A DNA stretch of 64,000 nt, from NCBI RefSeq assembly GCF_018613935.1, contig NZ_JAGGPF010000006.1:157034-221033 (forward strand), read 5' to 3'. The notes under the pieces were generated by a model, which was given only the letters and a program-made list of their open reading frames with translations, did not search any database and was not told where the DNA came from. The DNA comes from Agromyces sp. ISL-38. GTDB lineage: Bacteria; Actinomycetota; Actinomycetes; Actinomycetales; Microbacteriaceae. The translations under genes and the position numbers were made by a program. Below are positions 1 through 7,435 of this stretch, piece after piece (position 1 is the stretch's first letter; each line of letters opens with the position of its first letter).

Positions 1-129
1 CCGGATCTCGAAACCTCGGCGGTGACGCAACAGGCCTAGAGCTTCGCGAGCGAGAGTGGCGTGGGACCTTCGATTCAGTACTGTGTCCGTGCCTCGCGGT
101 ACCCTCATCCAAGGATGAGAGGCGGCGCA

Positions 130-516
130 GTGGCACAGGACTCATACACCAAGAGGCTCGAAGCTGCAGCGGCGCGCCGCGCCGCACACGAAGCTTCAAG
201 GCAAGAGGCGGATGCGCGCAGATGGCGGGAGCGGCTTCTATCGGCAGTAGAATTGACCGAGTACGAGCGCCTGCAAGCGGCTGCAAACCAGCCGCCCCGA
301 AACCTCGGAATTAGAGCCGCCTGGCCCGTCTACTTCCTATTCATCCCTTATGTCGCGGCGATCGCCGGTCTGCTCTGGCTCGTGCTGAATAGGGAAATAG
401 CAGCGTCGATGTCGACCGCGGGACGGATCACCCTCCTCGTTCTGCTCCTCGGCGTCATGTTCGGCGGCATGGTCTTGATAGGCGTGCTGGCGGGGCGACG
501 GTTCGGCCCGCGGTGA
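130..516 (+). CDS. Small two-TM membrane protein, hypothetical
   Basis: The protein is 128 residues from the GTG at 130; an upstream in-frame start at 61 would add a Cys/Arg-rich leader with no membrane or domain character, so I prefer 130. Residues 1-55 are charged, Ala/Arg/Glu-rich and probably helical or coiled coil. Two hydrophobic segments follow, near residues 68-87 and 101-123, and the chain ends in a basic tail. This is the pattern of a small inner-membrane protein with a cytoplasmic N-terminal helix. I do not recognise a family. Its stop overlaps the start of the next small ORF as GTGA, which suggests translational coupling. Confidence 0.55.
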   Translation: MAQDSYTKRLEAAAARRAAHEASRQEADARRWRERLLSAVELTEYERLQAAANQPPRNLGIRAAWPVYFLFIPYVAAIAGLLWLVLNREIAASMSTAGRITLLVLLLGVMFGGMVLIGVLAGRRFGPR

Positions 517-674
517 AGGCCTACGAACATGCCTGTGCTGCATCGGTGCGCGAGTACCTCCACAGCATCGGCTACTCCGAGCGCCACCGTAAGGCCGAGC
601 GCCAGGACGAGAAAGATTCAAACGACTACAACTTTGACCCAAGTCGCGTCCACCCGGAACGGTGGCACAGGTAG
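513..674 (+). CDS. 53-residue hydrophilic small ORF coupled to the membrane protein
   Basis: A GTG at 513 overlaps the stop of the preceding gene (GTGA) and opens a 53-codon frame ending in TAG at 672-674. The product is strongly hydrophilic, rich in Glu, Lys, Arg, His and Asp, and has no membrane segment. It contains VREYLHSIGYSER and ends in PERWHR. The overlap and coding-like composition make it a plausible real gene, but I know no family for it and it could be chance. Confidence 0.4.
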   Translation: MKAYEHACAASVREYLHSIGYSERHRKAERQDEKDSNDYNFDPSRVHPERWHR

Positions 675-972
675 CAACCCGTACCGGCTGCCTCAGCGCC
701 GTCGCCTCAGACGCCTGGGCCCAATCGTGCATCCTCCCCACCACCGTGTGGCGCTGCCCTCTGCTCGCCACGGCCAGAGCGCGTTTCGCTGGATCGGTGA
801 GTAGGCGCCGCGGATGCCGACGCAGTCACGGCAGATGCACTCCTCGTGATCGACGACGACCGGGAACAGGATGAGCAGCTCCAGCCTCGTGCGCGGCCCA
901 CGACTCGGCCAGCTCGCGAGCTCGTTCGAGCAGGCGGTCAACGTCGACGTGTGCAAGCTGGGGCGGCCGAAA
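675..972. other. Gap with no recognisable gene
   Basis: About 300 bases between the small ORF and the convergent TetR gene. On the minus strand, around 860-950, one frame gives a helix-like peptide (LAHVDVDRLLERARELAES) that soon loses coding character. It may be a gene remnant, but I cannot identify it. I see no RNA gene or repeat. Confidence 0.35.
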
Positions 973-1605
973 CTAAATGTCGTAATTGACGATGCCGCGA
1001 AAGAACTGCCTGAGTTCCTCCGTCATGTTGACGGAGGTTCGGTCGAGAAGCCACTGAATCTGCAGGCCGTCCATCATTGCGATCGTGCTTCTCGCTGCGC
1101 TGGCGGGCGACACGTCATTTCGAAGATCGCCGTCGTTCTGCAACGTGGTGAACACGTCCTCGAAGATCCCTCGAGCGGCCTGGTAGCGATTGATGAAGTA
1201 GGCGTGAGCGGGGTGAGTGGGTGAGGTGCCTTCCGCTGACAAGATGCAGTACAACGCAACCACGTTGGGGGTTGACGCATTGTAGGCCGCAAGTTCGAGG
1301 AGGCCAGAGACTGCTGCACGACCACCGAGGCGCCGCAGATCGATTGGGAAGCGTTCTGACGCCTGGTCATCACGACGGTCGAGGACCGCGGCGAGCAGGG
1401 CACTCTTATTGGGGAAGTGGTGCAGCAGCCCCGCTTCGCTCATCCCAATCTTTGCCGCGATGTCCCGGATAGACCCGGAACGGTAGCCGGACTGGGCGAA
1501 CACCTCGAGAGCGGCGTCTAGGATCTCGATGCGCTTTTGTTCCGTCTTTGCATAGCTGCCACGCGGTTTACCAACGCCGCGTGATGCTTCTCGTGTCGCT
1601 GTCAC
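973..1605 (-). CDS. TetR/AcrR family transcriptional regulator
   Basis: This 210-residue protein has the size and layout of a TetR repressor: a basic N-terminus, a helix-turn-helix at about residues 25-70 (ILDAALEVFAQSGY, then the recognition part around GMSEAGLLHHFPNKSALL), and an all-helical ligand-binding C-terminus. Its C-terminal domain carries SPTHPAHAYFINRY, closely matched by HPDHSAHAYFVERF in the divergently transcribed TetR at 1713, so the two belong to one subfamily. It is divergent from that gene across about 107 bases and may regulate itself, its partner or the sugar-uptake run downstream. The inducer cannot be read from sequence. Confidence 0.9.
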   Translation of the reverse strand: MTATREASRGVGKPRGSYAKTEQKRIEILDAALEVFAQSGYRSGSIRDIAAKIGMSEAGLLHHFPNKSALLAAVLDRRDDQASERFPIDLRRLGGRAAVSGLLELAAYNASTPNVVALYCILSAEGTSPTHPAHAYFINRYQAARGIFEDVFTTLQNDGDLRNDVSPASAARSTIAMMDGLQIQWLLDRTSVNMTEELRQFFRGIVNYDI

Positions 1606-1712
1606 CGCGCACCCCCTTGTCCACTCGTAGCCAACCTTACCCTGAATGGAGTAAAAGTCGAGCGCCCACTAGTTTTCCGGTAGCAAGCGGTGCCGAGCTT
1701 TAGTATTGGGTT

Positions 1713-2297
1713 ATGGCGCGACTCGGGCTCTCGACCAAGGGGCATGCACGCCGAGAGCAAATTATCCAGACGGCGATCCAGGGGTTGGCGGCCGACGGCT
1801 ATCGAAACACCTCGCTACGGGGCATAGCGCGCGCACTGGAGGTTGAGCCTGCCCATATCCTGTACTACTTCGACAGCCGCGAGGAATTGCTCCAAAAGGT
1901 CATCGAGCGCTGGGACGAGTCCGCACTTGCCCACTTCGGGCAAGCGCTGGTACCAGAGAACGCGCTCGACGCCTTCGTCCTGACAATTCGTCACAACCTG
2001 CGGATACCGGGGATCGTGCACCTCTACCTCACGGTCGCCGCAGAGGCAGTGCATCCGGATCATAGTGCGCACGCTTACTTCGTCGAACGGTTCAGGGGTG
2101 TACGTACGATGCTCGGCGATGCCATCCGTCACGAGCAGAGGCAGGGGGTGATTCCCAAGCACCTTGATGCAGACCTCGAGGCGCGCAAGCTCATCGCCCT
2201 CGCCGACGGGCTCCAGTTGCAGGCGCTCATCGATCCCACGATAGACGCGCCGGGCGACCTGCAGGCCGCCGTCGTTGCGCTGCGGGCGGCGGCTTAG
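1713..2297 (+). CDS. TetR/AcrR family transcriptional regulator
   Basis: A 194-residue TetR-type regulator with its helix-turn-helix near residues 15-60 (IIQTAIQGLAADGY, then a recognition region ending HILYYFDSREELL). The helical C-terminal domain includes HPDHSAHAYFVERF, shared in form with the opposing regulator at 973-1605. It starts at ATG 1713, diverges from that gene, and converges on the oxidoreductase gene with only nine bases between stops. It is a paralogue or subfamily sister of its neighbour. The operator and ligand are unknown; control of the nearby sugar transporter or dehydrogenase is a guess from position. Confidence 0.9.
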   Translation: MARLGLSTKGHARREQIIQTAIQGLAADGYRNTSLRGIARALEVEPAHILYYFDSREELLQKVIERWDESALAHFGQALVPENALDAFVLTIRHNLRIPGIVHLYLTVAAEAVHPDHSAHAYFVERFRGVRTMLGDAIRHEQRQGVIPKHLDADLEARKLIALADGLQLQALIDPTIDAPGDLQAAVVALRAAA

Positions 2298-2306
2298 GCC
2301 AGGGTC

Positions 2307-3338
2307 CTAGGTGACGCCGATCTGGTGCCGGGCCTCGTCGATGGTTTCGAGAATCGACACGGTCTCGTCGAGGGTGTGCAGTGGGGACTCGCGGCGTCCT
2401 TCTCCCACGTATTTCGCGAGCGCGGTTGCCTGCCAGGCAAGTCCATCCATGAGCTGCACGCCAGTCGGGTCGTTCCAGATCTGGACCGGGCCGAACAGGT
2501 TGTTGTCAGACAGCCGGAGGGACGTCGGAATGTGGAAAGGTCCTTCCACCTCGACGCGCGCCTGCGTGCCGGCGACCACGGCCGTCGTTGGAGTGCGAGC
2601 GAGCATTGATGTCGTGATCGTCGACTGTGCGCGCTCGCCGTGGGCGAGCACGAGGGTCGCGAACTCATCCACTCCGGTTACGGCCACGCCGCCGACGGCT
2701 GTGATCGAGGTCGGCTTGCCGAGCACCATGGAGTCGAATTGGATCGGGTAGACCCCGAGGTCGAGCAGTGCGCCGCCGCCGAGGGACTTGTTGTACATGC
2801 GCCCCTCAAGGTCGACGGGCATCGCCTGTCCGTGGTCCGCTGCGACGGACATGATCTCACCGAGCATGCCGTCGGCGACGAGCGTGCGCACGACCGAAGC
2901 CTGCGGCTGGTAGCGGCTCCACATGGCCTCCATGAGCAGCACGCCGGCCGACGTCGCGGCCTCGACCAGGATCCGAGCGTCTGCAGCGTTTGTAGTGAGC
3001 GGTTTCTCGATCAGCACGTGCTTGCCTGCCGTGATCGCCAACAGTCCGAGTTCGAGGTGCTCACTATGCGGCGCGGCGACGTAGACGACATCGATGTCTG
3101 CGTTCTCGACGAGCTCGAGGTAGCTGCCATATGCGCGGTCGATGCCGTGCGTCGCGGCGAACTCCTCGGCTCGCGACAGGGTGCGGGATGCCACGGCGAC
3201 GATGTCCTGATTCGTGTGGCGGTTGACTGCGCCAGCGAAGAACCCGGCGATCCAGCCCGGTGCAAGGATTCCCCAGCGCAGCCGGGGCTCGTCTTGGGGG
3301 GAGAAGATCTCGGGTTCTGGGAAGGCGGACGGGATCAT
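2307..3338 (-). CDS. Gfo/Idh/MocA family NAD(P)-dependent oxidoreductase
   Basis: This 343-residue protein has the usual length and two-domain form of the family. The N-terminal Rossmann domain (about residues 20-145) reads RWGILAPGWIAGFFAGAV, then VDVVYVAAPHSEH and the family motif GKHVLIEKPLTTN, in which EKP contains the catalytic/cofactor lysine. The C-terminal half is the alpha/beta substrate domain (GGGALLDLGVYPI, the usual active-site region). Family members oxidise or epimerise sugars, inositols and derivatives with NAD(P). Its position beside a sugar-uptake run suggests oxidation of a monosaccharide or disaccharide. It is divergent from the UPF0303 gene across a region containing a palindrome. 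Confidence 0.9.
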   Translation of the reverse strand: MIPSAFPEPEIFSPQDEPRLRWGILAPGWIAGFFAGAVNRHTNQDIVAVASRTLSRAEEFAATHGIDRAYGSYLELVENADIDVVYVAAPHSEHLELGLLAITAGKHVLIEKPLTTNAADARILVEAATSAGVLLMEAMWSRYQPQASVVRTLVADGMLGEIMSVAADHGQAMPVDLEGRMYNKSLGGGALLDLGVYPIQFDSMVLGKPTSITAVGGVAVTGVDEFATLVLAHGERAQSTITTSMLARTPTTAVVAGTQARVEVEGPFHIPTSLRLSDNNLFGPVQIWNDPTGVQLMDGLAWQATALAKYVGEGRRESPLHTLDETVSILETIDEARHQIGVT

Positions 3339-3392
3339 TGCGGCTCCTTCTGCGGACGGCTAACTCCACAGGACAGTACCAGGGAAACTGAC

Positions 3393-3411
3393 CAGTGATA
3401 AGTTATCGCTG
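3393..3411. promoter_or_regulatory. 19-bp palindrome, operator candidate
   Basis: The sequence CAGTGATAAGTTATCGCTG is an inverted repeat around a central G with a single mismatch between arms. It lies in the 118-bp divergent region between the oxidoreductase start (3338) and the UPF0303 start (3457), where an operator controlling both directions would sit. The binding regulator is unknown; one of the nearby TetR proteins is a candidate. This is inferred from symmetry and position only. Confidence 0.45.
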
Positions 3412-3456
3412 ATCTGCGCCGTCCTCAGAAGAGGCGCAGCCTATCGAGAGGACACC

Positions 3457-3924
3457 ATGAGCCGCGAACGCATTGCTGAGCTTGAAGCCGAACACGAAGA
3501 ACTCGTGTTTGCCTCCTTTGACCAAGGCGACGCCTGGCGGCTGGGTCGCGCCATCACCGAGGCCGCCATCAGCGCAGGTCGCGGCGTCGCTGTCGACATC
3601 CGTCGCCCCGGCTTTGTGCTCTTCCGGTCGGCGCTCGGGGGCACGACCCCTGATCAGGAGACCTGGATCGCCGCGAAAGCGCGAACGGTATTCCGCATGG
3701 AGTGCAGTAGCGCCCTCATCGCCGAACGCTTCTCCGACGCAGGGATCGATGCGGCCTCAATTGGGTGGCTGCCCTTCCCCGAATACGCCCTCACGGGAGG
3801 TTCCGTTCCGATTCGCGTCAAGGACGTCGGAGTCGTGGGCGCGGTGACGGCCTCGGGCCTGTCGTCCGACGACGACCACGCGATCGTGGTAGCCGGCCTG
3901 CGCGAGATGCTGGCGGCACTCTGA
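3457..3924 (+). CDS. UPF0303 / haem-degrading-domain (DUF336-like) protein
   Basis: A 155-residue protein matching the UPF0303 family in length and motifs: an N-terminal acidic helix (IAELEAEHEELVF), the segment DAWRLGRAITEAA, then VAVDIRRPGFVLFRSALGG, and a C-terminal SGLSSDDDHAIVVAGL. Members are often annotated as haem-degrading-domain proteins and commonly sit in carbohydrate gene clusters, but their biochemical role is not settled. The preceding bases TATCGAGAGGACACC supply a ribosome site. Its stop overlaps the next start (ATGA at 3924), so it is probably co-translated with the TolB-like gene and heads the uptake run. Confidence 0.85.
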   Translation: MSRERIAELEAEHEELVFASFDQGDAWRLGRAITEAAISAGRGVAVDIRRPGFVLFRSALGGTTPDQETWIAAKARTVFRMECSSALIAERFSDAGIDAASIGWLPFPEYALTGGSVPIRVKDVGVVGAVTASGLSSDDDHAIVVAGLREMLAAL

Positions 3925-4817
3925 TGCGATACGTGCGCGAACTCGCCCCAGGGCAGTCCTGTCAAATCAGCGTCGTCGATTCGGTTACGGGCGACAGCGA
4001 GCTCATCTACGAGACCACGCAGATGTTGTTCGAGGCTCCCAACTGGACGCCCGACGGCTGGCTGGTGCTCAATGGCGACGGCCGGCTGTGGCGGTTGCGC
4101 CCGGAGCCCGGCGCGGTGCCGGAGCTGATCCCGCTCGTAGGAGTCCCCGATCTCAACAACGACCACGTAGTCTCGCCGGTCGCCGAGGAGATCTTCCTTT
4201 CGGGCAACGACTGGCAGATCTACGTCGCGCCCCTCGCGGGAGGATCCGCGAGGCGCCTCACGGCAGACGACGACGGCCGGATGCACTTCCTGCACGGAGT
4301 GAGCCCTGATGGCACGACGCTCGCGTACATCGGAGTGCAGCCGGAGGCGGACGGAGCCTGGGGGCCCGGCACGGTTTGGACGATGCGCCTGGATGGAACG
4401 GAGTCGACCCAGATCACCTCGAACGCGTGGTCGTCCGACGGCAGCGAGTACTCGCCGGACGCTCGATGGATCTACCTGAACACCGAAGCGTTCTCGTCGA
4501 TTCCTGGCCATGCGCAGATCGCGAGGGTGCCCGTGGCGGGCGGAGAACTCGAGCAGCTCACGTTCGACGACCGTGTCAACTGGTTCCCCCACCACGCGCC
4601 CGATGGCCGCACGATCGTCTACCTGAGTTACCCGTCCGGCACGGTCGGGCATCCCGCAGACCTGCCCGTCGAGTTGCGGCTGGTGCGCGGCGGCGACTGG
4701 TCTGCAATCACCACGCTCGTAAGCCTATTCGGTGGCCAAGGCACGATAAACGTCAACAGCTGGGCACCGGACAGTCGCCGCCTGGCGTTTGCGGCGTATC
4801 CAATCTGTAACAAATGA
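3924..4817 (+). CDS. TolB-like WD40/PD40 beta-propeller protein
   Basis: A 297-residue protein starting at the ATG that overlaps the preceding stop. It contains at least four repeats of the TolB-type propeller: APNWTPDGWLVLNGDGRLWRL, HGVSPDGTTLAYIG, EYSPDARWIYLNT and PHHAPDGRTIVYLS, each with the hallmark PDG turn. No signal peptide is visible, so it is probably cytoplasmic. Such proteins are found beside sugar oxidoreductases and transporters in actinobacteria, but their role is unclear; protein contact or sugar binding is possible. It is the second gene of the run leading to the ABC transporter, 79 bases upstream of the binding protein. Confidence 0.8.
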   Translation: MRYVRELAPGQSCQISVVDSVTGDSELIYETTQMLFEAPNWTPDGWLVLNGDGRLWRLRPEPGAVPELIPLVGVPDLNNDHVVSPVAEEIFLSGNDWQIYVAPLAGGSARRLTADDDGRMHFLHGVSPDGTTLAYIGVQPEADGAWGPGTVWTMRLDGTESTQITSNAWSSDGSEYSPDARWIYLNTEAFSSIPGHAQIARVPVAGGELEQLTFDDRVNWFPHHAPDGRTIVYLSYPSGTVGHPADLPVELRLVRGGDWSAITTLVSLFGGQGTINVNSWAPDSRRLAFAAYPICNK

Positions 4818-4821
4818 AAAC

Positions 4822-4843
4822 CACAGACCCACTCGGGTTTGTG
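4822..4843. terminator. Hairpin after the TolB-like gene (terminator or operator)
   Basis: CACAGACCC and GGGTTTGTG pair over nine positions with one G-T pair around a four-base loop, just after the stop at 4817 and before the binding-protein gene. There is no T-run after it, so it may be a weak terminator or an operator palindrome for the downstream transporter operon rather than a classical intrinsic terminator. Confidence 0.4.
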
Positions 4844-4896
4844 CTAGCGTTCATCTCCAGACAGCCCGACGAGGGGTTGCGTAGCTCGGAAGGACA

Positions 4897-6426
4897 ATGA
4901 TGTTCCACTGGAAAAAGGCTGTTGTCATAGCGACAGCCGCCGTACTCGCCCTCGCCGGCTGCACCCCGGCGGACTCGGGGCCCGAAGGCTCTAGCGGTGG
5001 CACCCTCACCCTCGGCCTGCTGCTCCCGGCCTCCACCTTTTCCGCTCAGGGTGCGAGCTGGGCAAACGAGTCGCCGTACATGCAGGCCGTCTACGACGGG
5101 CTCCTGAGGGCTGAGCCCGACGGCACGATCGTGCCGCACCTTGCCACTGAGTGGTCTTACAGCGACGATCTCACTGTGCTCGACCTGACACTGCGTGATG
5201 ACGTGACCTTCAGCGACGGCACACCGTTCAACGCCGACGCAGCGGCGCAGAACCTCATTCGCTTCCGCGATGGAACCTCGCCGAACGCATCCTTCCTCGT
5301 GAATCTCGCCGACGCCAAGGCAATCGACGACACGCATCTTGAGCTCACGCTTTCATCGCCCGACCCTGCGCTGCTGACCTACCTGACCCAGAATGCTGGC
5401 CTTCAGGAAAGTCCCGAAGCCTTCGACAACCCCGATGTCGAAACGGTTCCGGTTGGATCGGGTCCCTACACGTTGAACGTTGATGAGACCGTCGTCGGCA
5501 ACAGCTACGTGTTCGACAAGAATCCCGACTACTGGAAGTCTGAAGACCAGCACTACGACAAGCTCGTGATGAACGTCTATACGGACAGCACCTCTCTGCT
5601 AAGTGCAATTCAAGGCGGGCAGGTAAACGTCTCTACGACCAGCGACAACACCACGGCCGATCAGATTGAGGCCGCGGGCTACACCCTCAGCCCGATCGAG
5701 AACAACTGGTGGGGCTTGATCATCGGTGACCGCGACGGCACACTCAACCCGGCGATCGGCGATCCCCGTGTCCGCCAGGCCATCAACTACGCCTTCGACC
5801 GCGACGCGATGCTTCAAGCCGCTGCCGACGGCCGCGGAACCGTTACGCAGCAGGTGTTCCCCACGAGCTCGCCGAGTTTTGACTCGGCTCTCGACGACAC
5901 CTACAGCTACGACGCTGTCAAGGCCAAGAAACTTCTCGCCGAGGCTGGTTACCCGGACGGGTTCGACCTGATTATGCCCAGCGCTGCTGCGCTGGGAGCT
6001 TCGAACTTCACCCTCATCCAGCAGCAGCTCGGCGACGTCGGAATCCGAGTTACGTACGAAGAGGTGCAGGTCAACGACTACATCAACACGATCGTGACCG
6101 GTAAGTACGCGGTCACCTTCATGGCGCTGCAGTTGGACCCGACCGACTGGCAGCTCTCGCAGTTCGAGCTCGACAAGACCGCTACCTTCAACGGCTTCCA
6201 CAACGACGACCCCACGGTGCAGGGCCACATCGCCACAATCCAGACAGGTACTGCCGAGGAAGCCGAAAAGGCTGGGAAGGCGCTCAATGCATACATCGTT
6301 GAGCAGGGTTGGTTCGCACCGTGGTTCCGCCCCGAGCTCAACACCGCGAGCGATGCCACCACGGACGTCATCGTCCAGGTGGGCAACTCTTACCCCTACC
6401 TCTGGAACATCAAGCCCAAGGCCTGA
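4897..6426 (+). CDS. ABC transporter substrate-binding lipoprotein, family 5 (DppA/OppA type)
   Basis: A 509-residue extracytoplasmic binding protein. The N-terminus is a lipoprotein signal with lipobox LALAGC (Cys 22), so the mature protein is lipid-anchored outside the membrane. The rest follows family 5: an early segment (YMQAVYDGLLR), the family stretch LRDDVTFSDGTPFNADA, then DPRVRQAINYAFDRDAM in the middle and a C-terminal lobe. The family binds peptides, but many actinobacterial and thermophile members bind oligosaccharides. With GH3 and GH43 genes in the same run, an oligosaccharide ligand is more likely here. A strong hairpin follows the stop. Confidence 0.93.
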   Translation: MMFHWKKAVVIATAAVLALAGCTPADSGPEGSSGGTLTLGLLLPASTFSAQGASWANESPYMQAVYDGLLRAEPDGTIVPHLATEWSYSDDLTVLDLTLRDDVTFSDGTPFNADAAAQNLIRFRDGTSPNASFLVNLADAKAIDDTHLELTLSSPDPALLTYLTQNAGLQESPEAFDNPDVETVPVGSGPYTLNVDETVVGNSYVFDKNPDYWKSEDQHYDKLVMNVYTDSTSLLSAIQGGQVNVSTTSDNTTADQIEAAGYTLSPIENNWWGLIIGDRDGTLNPAIGDPRVRQAINYAFDRDAMLQAAADGRGTVTQQVFPTSSPSFDSALDDTYSYDAVKAKKLLAEAGYPDGFDLIMPSAAALGASNFTLIQQQLGDVGIRVTYEEVQVNDYINTIVTGKYAVTFMALQLDPTDWQLSQFELDKTATFNGFHNDDPTVQGHIATIQTGTAEEAEKAGKALNAYIVEQGWFAPWFRPELNTASDATTDVIVQVGNSYPYLWNIKPKA

Positions 6427-6435
6427 TCCACCTCT

Positions 6436-6469
6436 GGTGCCGGGTCAGGGTCCAATCCGACCCGGCACC
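6436..6469 (+). terminator. Intercistronic stem-loop between binding protein and permease
   Basis: GGTGCCGGGTC pairs perfectly with GACCCGGCACC over eleven base pairs around a twelve-base loop, followed by TTTCC. It lies in the 67-bp gap between the binding-protein stop and the permease start. Such a hairpin usually acts as a partial terminator or 3' stabiliser, giving more binding protein than membrane components. Confidence 0.7.
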
Positions 6470-6493
6470 TTTCCTTGGGAAGAAGGACCGACG

Positions 6494-7435
6494 ATGATTC
6501 GCTTCACCATCCGCCGCCTCGTCAGCGGCGTCATCCTCCTCTTTGTGATCTCCAGTGTCGCTTTCCTGCTCCTCAATTTAGGAGCGGGCAACGTCGGGCG
6601 ACGCATCCTCGGCCCACAGGGAACAGCCGACACGGTCGCCCTGAAGAACGAACAGCTTGGCCTCAATGAGCCCGTACTCACGCGCTACTTCGAGTGGTTG
6701 CGCGGCGCAGTCACCGGCGACTTCGGCGCCTCCTGGTTCACGAACCAACCCGTCGATCAGGCCATCAGCTCTCGCCTCGCGGTCACCCTCGCAATTGTGA
6801 TCGGGGCAACCCTGGTCAGCGGATTCCTCGCCACGGTGCTCGGCGTCTGGGCGGCCCGTCGCCGCGGCTGGGCCGACAAACTCGTGCAAGTGATCGCCGT
6901 ACTCGGCTTCGCGATCCCCGGATTCCTCATCGCCATCTTCCTCGTCAACGTCTTCGCCCTGAACCTTCACTGGTTCAAGCCCACGGGGTACGTACAAATG
7001 GGCACGTCCTTCACCGGGTGGCTCAGTTCGGTCACCCTCCCGATCGCGGCACTGTCGATCGGGGCGATCGCGGCGATCGTGCAGCAGGTTCGCGGTTCGG
7101 TCATTGACGCCCTGCGACAAGACTGGGTCCGCACACTTCGCAGTCGTGGGCTCTCCGAGAATCGCATCGTCTTCAAGCACGTGCTGCGCAACGCAGGCGG
7201 TCCGGCCCTCTCCGTGCTGGCGGTACAGTTCATCGGCCTCCTCGGCGGCGCCGTGATCGTCGAGCAGATCTTCGCGATACCCGGTCTCGGCCAGATCTCG
7301 GTCTCGGCCACGGCACAGGGTGACCTCCCGCTCGTGATGGGTCTGGTGCTCGTGATGGGCGCGATCGTCGTGATCGTCAATCTGCTCATCGACCTCATCC
7401 AGGGCTTCCTCAACCCGAAGGCGCGTGTTTCATGA
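6494..7435 (+). CDS. ABC transporter permease (DppB/OppB type)
   Basis: A 313-residue inner-membrane permease starting at ATG 6494 after AAGAAGGACC. It begins MIRFTIRRLVSGVILL, the typical first membrane helix of DppB, and has six hydrophobic segments. The cytoplasmic coupling loop reads DALRQDWVRTLRSRGLSENRIVFKHVLRNA, split across the EAA-like region that contacts the ATPase. Its stop overlaps the start of the next gene (ATGA at 7432). It forms the membrane channel with the permease half of the downstream fusion protein. Confidence 0.93.
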   Translation: MIRFTIRRLVSGVILLFVISSVAFLLLNLGAGNVGRRILGPQGTADTVALKNEQLGLNEPVLTRYFEWLRGAVTGDFGASWFTNQPVDQAISSRLAVTLAIVIGATLVSGFLATVLGVWAARRRGWADKLVQVIAVLGFAIPGFLIAIFLVNVFALNLHWFKPTGYVQMGTSFTGWLSSVTLPIAALSIGAIAAIVQQVRGSVIDALRQDWVRTLRSRGLSENRIVFKHVLRNAGGPALSVLAVQFIGLLGGAVIVEQIFAIPGLGQISVSATAQGDLPLVMGLVLVMGAIVVIVNLLIDLIQGFLNPKARVS

